A program made the position numbers and the translations under genes. Shown piece after piece: positions 60,700 to 64,000 of a stretch of 64,000 bases of DNA. The stretch is from Nonomuraea maritima (GTDB taxonomy: Bacteria; Actinomycetota; Actinomycetes; Streptosporangiales; Streptosporangiaceae). Position 1 is the stretch's first letter; each line of letters opens with the position of its first letter. Below the pieces are notes generated by a model. That model had not been told where the DNA came from. It ran no database searches and saw only the letters and a list, made by a program, of their open reading frames with translations. The stretch spans positions 356,325 through 420,324 of the forward strand of contig NZ_FNFB01000004.1 of NCBI RefSeq assembly GCF_900100395.1, in the 5' to 3' direction.

Positions 60700-61074
60700 T
60701 CAGCCCCGGATCCGCTCGTTGACCTGAGCCGCCACCCGGTTGGCGCGCCGGCAGACGAACAGCAGACCACCGATCAGCAGCGCCGTCTGGGGCAGGCAGA
60801 TCGGCAGGACCGCGGCCTCCGGCAGGTCGAGAACCAGGTCGCCGGCGACGGAGAGGCCGGCGGCCACCGCCAGGACGGCCGCCAGGATCCGCATGGGGCG
60901 CCTCATCCAGGCGTGCGCCGCGTCCCACGCCTCGCGCGAGGCGAGCGTCTCGCGTGTGCGCAGGCCGGAGAGCCGGTTGCGGGTGTCCACGGCTCCCGAC
61001 TCATCATGAAAAGAGATCAACAGGACGGCGATCACCGGCAGCGACAGTAACGACACGACGGAAACGGGCCCCAT
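60700..61074 (-). CDS. SdpI-like small membrane protein
   Basis: A 124-residue protein with three hydrophobic segments (MGPVSVVSLLSLPVIAVLLI; ILAAVLAVAAGLSVAGDLVL; AVLPICLPQTALLIGGLLFV). The motif NRLSGLRTRETLASREAWDAAH matches the cytoplasmic loop of SdpI-family proteins (G-x-R-T-x-x-T-L-x-x-x-x-x-W). In Bacillus SdpI gives immunity to the SdpC toxin; most actinobacterial homologues have no known role. It lies 31 bp after the kdpE stop on the same strand and could be co-transcribed. Confidence 0.72.
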   Translation of the reverse strand: MGPVSVVSLLSLPVIAVLLISFHDESGAVDTRNRLSGLRTRETLASREAWDAAHAWMRRPMRILAAVLAVAAGLSVAGDLVLDLPEAAVLPICLPQTALLIGGLLFVCRRANRVAAQVNERIRG

Positions 61075-61105
61075 AGGGGGATCGTAACATCGCCGGCTGC
61101 GGCGG

Positions 61106-61774
61106 TCAGGGCTTGAAGCGGTAGCCCATGCCGGGTTCGGTGATCAGGTGGACGGGGTGGGCCGGGTCGCGTTCGAGCTTGCGGCGAAGCTGGGCCATGT
61201 ACTGGCGCAGGTAGTGCGTCTCCTTGACGAACTTGGCGCCCCACACCTCGGTGAGGATCTGGCGCTGGCTGATCAGCTTGCCCGGGTGGCGCAGCATCAG
61301 TTCGAGGATGTGCCACTCGGTGGGCGTCAGCCGCACGTCGCCGGTGATCGTCTTGTTGGCCAGGTCGACCACATGGTCGCCGACCTGGATGTTCGCCAGC
61401 TCCGTCTCCTGGATGGAGGCCCGCCGGGTCACCGCCCGCACCCTCGCCAGCAACTCGTCGATGCCGAACGGCTTGGTCACGTAGTCGTCGGCGCCCGCGT
61501 CCAGGGCCTCGATCTTGTCCTGGTTCCCGGCCCGTCCTGACAGCACGATGATCGGGACGCTGGTCCAGCCGCGCAGGCCGTGGATGACGTCCACGCCGTC
61601 CAGGTCGGGCAGGCCGAGGTCGAGGATGACCAGGTCGGGCGTGTGGTCGACGGCGGCGCGGAGTGCGGCGGCGCCGTCGGCCGCCACGGTCACGTCGTAG
61701 TGGCGGGCGACGAGGTTGATGCGCAGGGCCCGCAGGATCTGCGGTTCGTCGTCGACGACGAGGATGCGGGTCAC
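61106..61774 (-). CDS. kdpE: KdpE response regulator
   Basis: A 222-residue OmpR-type regulator: receiver with VVDDEPQ, phospho-acceptor Asp52 (LVILDLGLPDLDG), DDYVTKPFGIDE; DNA-binding domain with RLTPTEWHILELMLRHPGKL and the KdpE-typical QRQILTEVWGAKFVKETHYL followed by RQYMAQLRRKLE. ATG 61774 overlaps the kdpD stop by 4 bp. Controls the high-affinity K+ pump KdpFABC, whose genes are not in the window. Confidence 0.95.
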   Translation of the reverse strand: MTRILVVDDEPQILRALRINLVARHYDVTVAADGAAALRAAVDHTPDLVILDLGLPDLDGVDVIHGLRGWTSVPIIVLSGRAGNQDKIEALDAGADDYVTKPFGIDELLARVRAVTRRASIQETELANIQVGDHVVDLANKTITGDVRLTPTEWHILELMLRHPGKLISQRQILTEVWGAKFVKETHYLRQYMAQLRRKLERDPAHPVHLITEPGMGYRFKP

Positions 61775-64000
61775 GCCGGCACCCCTCGCACCGCGATGGG
61801 CATCGTCAGGATCATGGTGAGGCCTCCCCCTGGTGTTTCGTCCGGTACGAGCGTGCCGCCCATCGCCTCGGTGAGCCCGCGTGACAGGGCGAGGCCGAGA
61901 CCCACGCCGGAGTGGTTGTCGCGGTCGCCGAGCCGCTGGAACGGCTGGAAGACACGGTCGTGCGCCCCGGGCGGGATGCCGGGGCCGCGGTCCATGACGC
62001 GGATCTCCACCTGCTCGCCGTGCCGGCTCGCGCTGACCAGCACGTTCCGGCCCGGCGGACTGTACCGGACGGCGTTCGACATGAGGTTGACCAGGACCCG
62101 TTCCAGCAGGGCCGGGTCGGCGGCGATCTCGGGCAGTTCGACGGAGATGTCACCCTCGATCTGGTCGCGCAGCGGTCCGAGGTCGTCCACGGCGCGGGGC
62201 ACGATCTCCTCCAGCGCGATCGGCTGTGTCGTCACGCCGAGTACGCCGGCCTGCAGGCGGCTCATGTCGAGCAGGTTCGCCACGAGCCGGTCCAGTTTGG
62301 CCAGCGACTCGGCCGCGGTGTCCAGCAGCTCGGCGCGGTCGTGGTCGCTCCAGGCGACGCCGGTGTTGGCGAGGCTCTCGATCGCGGCCTTCGCGGACGC
62401 GAGCGGGCTGCGCAGGTCGTGGCTGACGGCGGCGAGCAGCGCCGTACGCATCTTGTCGGCCTCGGCCAGCGGTTCGGCGCGCGCCGCCTCCTGTTGCAGG
62501 CGTTCCTGGCGCAGCGCGACGGCGGTCTCGGCGGCGAACGCCTCCAGCACCGTACGGTCGGCGGCGTCCAGCAGCCTTCCGGTCGCGGCGAGCACGAGCG
62601 TGTCGTCGATCCGCACGTCGGTGTCGGACAGCCCCGGGCACGTGGACGGCGCGCCCCCGCAGGTCGCCACGATCCGCCAGGCGTCGGGGTCGGACTGGTG
62701 GTCAGGGGTACGGGCGGCCTCGGGACGGCGTTCCAGCAGGGTGACCGAGGTGAGCCCGAACGTCACGCGCGTCCGTTCCAGCAGCGACGGCACGGCGGCC
62801 TCGCCGCGCAGCACGTGCCCGGCCAGCGTGGACAGCAGTGCGGCGTCCGCGCTCGCCCTGGCCGCCTCGCGGGTACGGCGGGCGGCGAGGTCGACGATGG
62901 CGCTGACGGCGGCCGCGACGAGGACGAACACGACCAGCGCGAACAGGTTCTCGGGGTCGTTGATGGTGAACCGGCCGATCGGCCGGGTGAAGAACCAGTT
63001 GAGCATCAGCGACCCGCCGACGGCCGTGGTGATGGCCGGCCAGGTGCCGCCGATCAGCGCGACGCCGACGGTCAGGCAGAGGAAGAGCAGGATCTCGCTG
63101 GGCAGCGACAGCACCTCGCGAAAGGGCGCGAGCGTGGCGGTCAGCAACGGCATCCCGGCGACCGCGAGCACCCACCCGGTGATCCGGCGTTTCCTGGTGA
63201 GCGCCGCGCGGGAGCGCGGCCGGCGGCCCGCACGTGCCTCGTCGTGCGTCACCATGTGCACGTCGATCGACCCGGACCGCGCGATCGTCTCCACCCCGAC
63301 CCCACGCGAGAGAACCTGCGCGAAACGCCGCCGCCGCGACGCCCCCAGCACCAACTGGGTGGCGTTCACGCCACGGGCGAAGTCGAGCAGCGCGCGCGGG
63401 ATGTCCTCCCCCACGACCTGGTGATACGTGCCCCCCAGACTCTCGACCAGCAGCCGCTGACGCGACAACCCCGCCGGATCGCCCCCCGCCGGCCCATCGG
63501 CGCTGGTGACATGAACGGCCAGCAGATCCGCCCCCTTCGTCCGCGCCGCGATCCGAGCCGCCCGGCGCACCAGCGTCTCCCCCTCCGGACCACCCGTCAG
63601 CGCCACCACCACCCGCTCGCGCGTCTCCCACGTCCGCGCGATCCCGTGCTCGGCCCGATACCGGTCGAGCTGGTCGTCCACCTTGCCCGCCACCCACAAC
63701 AACGCCAGCTCACGCAACGCGATCAGATTCCCGGCACGGAAATAGTTCGCCAGCGCCGCGTCCACCTTCTCCGGCGGATACACATTCCCGTGCGCCAACC
63801 GCCGGCGCAGCGCCTCGGCCGACATGTCCACCAGCTCGATCTGATCCGCCCGCCGCACCACCTCATCCGGCACCGTCTCCCGCTGCACCACCCCGGTGAT
63901 CTCCCGCACCACGTCGTTGACCGACTCCAGATGCTGGATGTTGACCGTCGAGACGACATCGATCCCCGCCGCCAGGATGTCGTCGACGTCCTGCCACCGC
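61771..64000 (-). CDS. kdpD: KdpD sensor histidine kinase (partial, 5' end outside window)
   Basis: At least 742 residues; the frame stays open to the window edge (RWQDVDDILAAGIDVVSTVN, IQHLESVNDV), the end of the N-terminal KdpD domain. A USP-like domain follows (RERVVVALTGGPEGETLVRR), then four membrane helices around residue 240-350 of the visible part and a GAF-like region (SLLERTRVTFGLTSVTLLER). The kinase core has the H-box AVSHDLRSPLASAKAAIESL and ATPase boxes NLMSNAVRYSPPG, DRGPGIPPG and GVGLGLALSRG. Coupled to kdpE. kdpFABC would be expected just beyond the right edge. Confidence 0.96.
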   Translation of the reverse strand, partial: RWQDVDDILAAGIDVVSTVNIQHLESVNDVVREITGVVQRETVPDEVVRRADQIELVDMSAEALRRRLAHGNVYPPEKVDAALANYFRAGNLIALRELALLWVAGKVDDQLDRYRAEHGIARTWETRERVVVALTGGPEGETLVRRAARIAARTKGADLLAVHVTSADGPAGGDPAGLSRQRLLVESLGGTYHQVVGEDIPRALLDFARGVNATQLVLGASRRRRFAQVLSRGVGVETIARSGSIDVHMVTHDEARAGRRPRSRAALTRKRRITGWVLAVAGMPLLTATLAPFREVLSLPSEILLFLCLTVGVALIGGTWPAITTAVGGSLMLNWFFTRPIGRFTINDPENLFALVVFVLVAAAVSAIVDLAARRTREAARASADAALLSTLAGHVLRGEAAVPSLLERTRVTFGLTSVTLLERRPEAARTPDHQSDPDAWRIVATCGGAPSTCPGLSDTDVRIDDTLVLAATGRLLDAADRTVLEAFAAETAVALRQERLQQEAARAEPLAEADKMRTALLAAVSHDLRSPLASAKAAIESLANTGVAWSDHDRAELLDTAAESLAKLDRLVANLLDMSRLQAGVLGVTTQPIALEEIVPRAVDDLGPLRDQIEGDISVELPEIAADPALLERVLVNLMSNAVRYSPPGRNVLVSASRHGEQVEIRVMDRGPGIPPGAHDRVFQPFQRLGDRDNHSGVGLGLALSRGLTEAMGGTLVPDETPGGGLTMILTMPIAVRGVPA

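Overview
The window is high-GC DNA (third codon positions almost all G/C, frequent GTG starts, many ATGA/GTGA/TGATG stop-start overlaps) and reads as a chromosomal segment of a filamentous actinomycete. A relative of Nonomuraea or Streptosporangium is the inferred best guess; there is no rRNA to settle it. I see no tRNA, rRNA, insertion sequence, phage module or CRISPR array. Genes run off both edges: a fused branched-chain/pyruvate-type E1 dehydrogenase on the left and a KdpD sensor kinase on the right.

Left part (1-13 kb). After the E1 fusion come an M50B-like membrane protein, an amidohydrolase, a SnoaL-like protein and a CorA channel. Next is a minus-strand pair: a ribbon-helix-helix/double Clp-N protein and a coupled 24-residue membrane peptide. 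An 18-bp palindrome sits at the start of that gene. Divergent from it is the most unusual locus: a three-gene, translationally coupled set resembling a kleisin, a large winged-helix (KITE-like) protein and an SMC ATPase, i.e. a MukFEB/MksFEB/JetABC-type condensin without a recognisable JetD/MksG nuclease. Eight degenerate GC-rich hairpin repeats with a ~36-bp period separate genes two and three.

13-16 kb is a zinc-starvation island. A Zur-like box lies between an operon of cysteine-poor L33, L31 type B, L28, S14 and L32 paralogues and a divergent CobW-like protein plus S18. The CobW-like protein has lost its nucleotide-binding motifs. 15.4-20 kb holds a secreted four-repeat protein, an MprAB-like two-component pair, two GNAT acetyltransferases and a lipoprotein.

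20-33 kb is a glycan-use locus. A minus-strand operon encodes GH95 alpha-L-fucosidase, two sugar ABC permeases, a binding lipoprotein and a beta-helix protein best explained as GH110 alpha-1,3-galactosidase. A plus-strand GH38 alpha-mannosidase lies across a 1.3-kb gap. All three hydrolases lack signal peptides, which suggests import first and trimming in the cytoplasm.

33-44 kb has a secreted HNH nuclease, a Vat/CatB-type acetyltransferase divergent from a TetR gene, an aldo/keto reductase, a universal stress protein and a secreted hydrolase. It then has a compact GntR / MatC-like carrier / CaiB-type CoA-transferase / carboxyltransferase set, which I read as a possible non-canonical malonate (or related dicarboxylate) pathway. 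44-51 kb is a complete five-gene Dpp/Opp-type ABC transporter whose first permease carries about six extra membrane helices. 51-64 kb holds an Old Yellow Enzyme, a LysR gene divergent from a DJ-1/MFS/SDR operon, a self-processing P1 (NylC-like) peptidase with a membrane anchor behind a GntR-type palindrome, a secreted LCAT-like esterase, an SdpI-like protein and kdpE-kdpD.

Functional calls rest on motifs read by eye; no database search was possible. Starts were chosen from Shine-Dalgarno-like sequences, overlaps and family N-termini.
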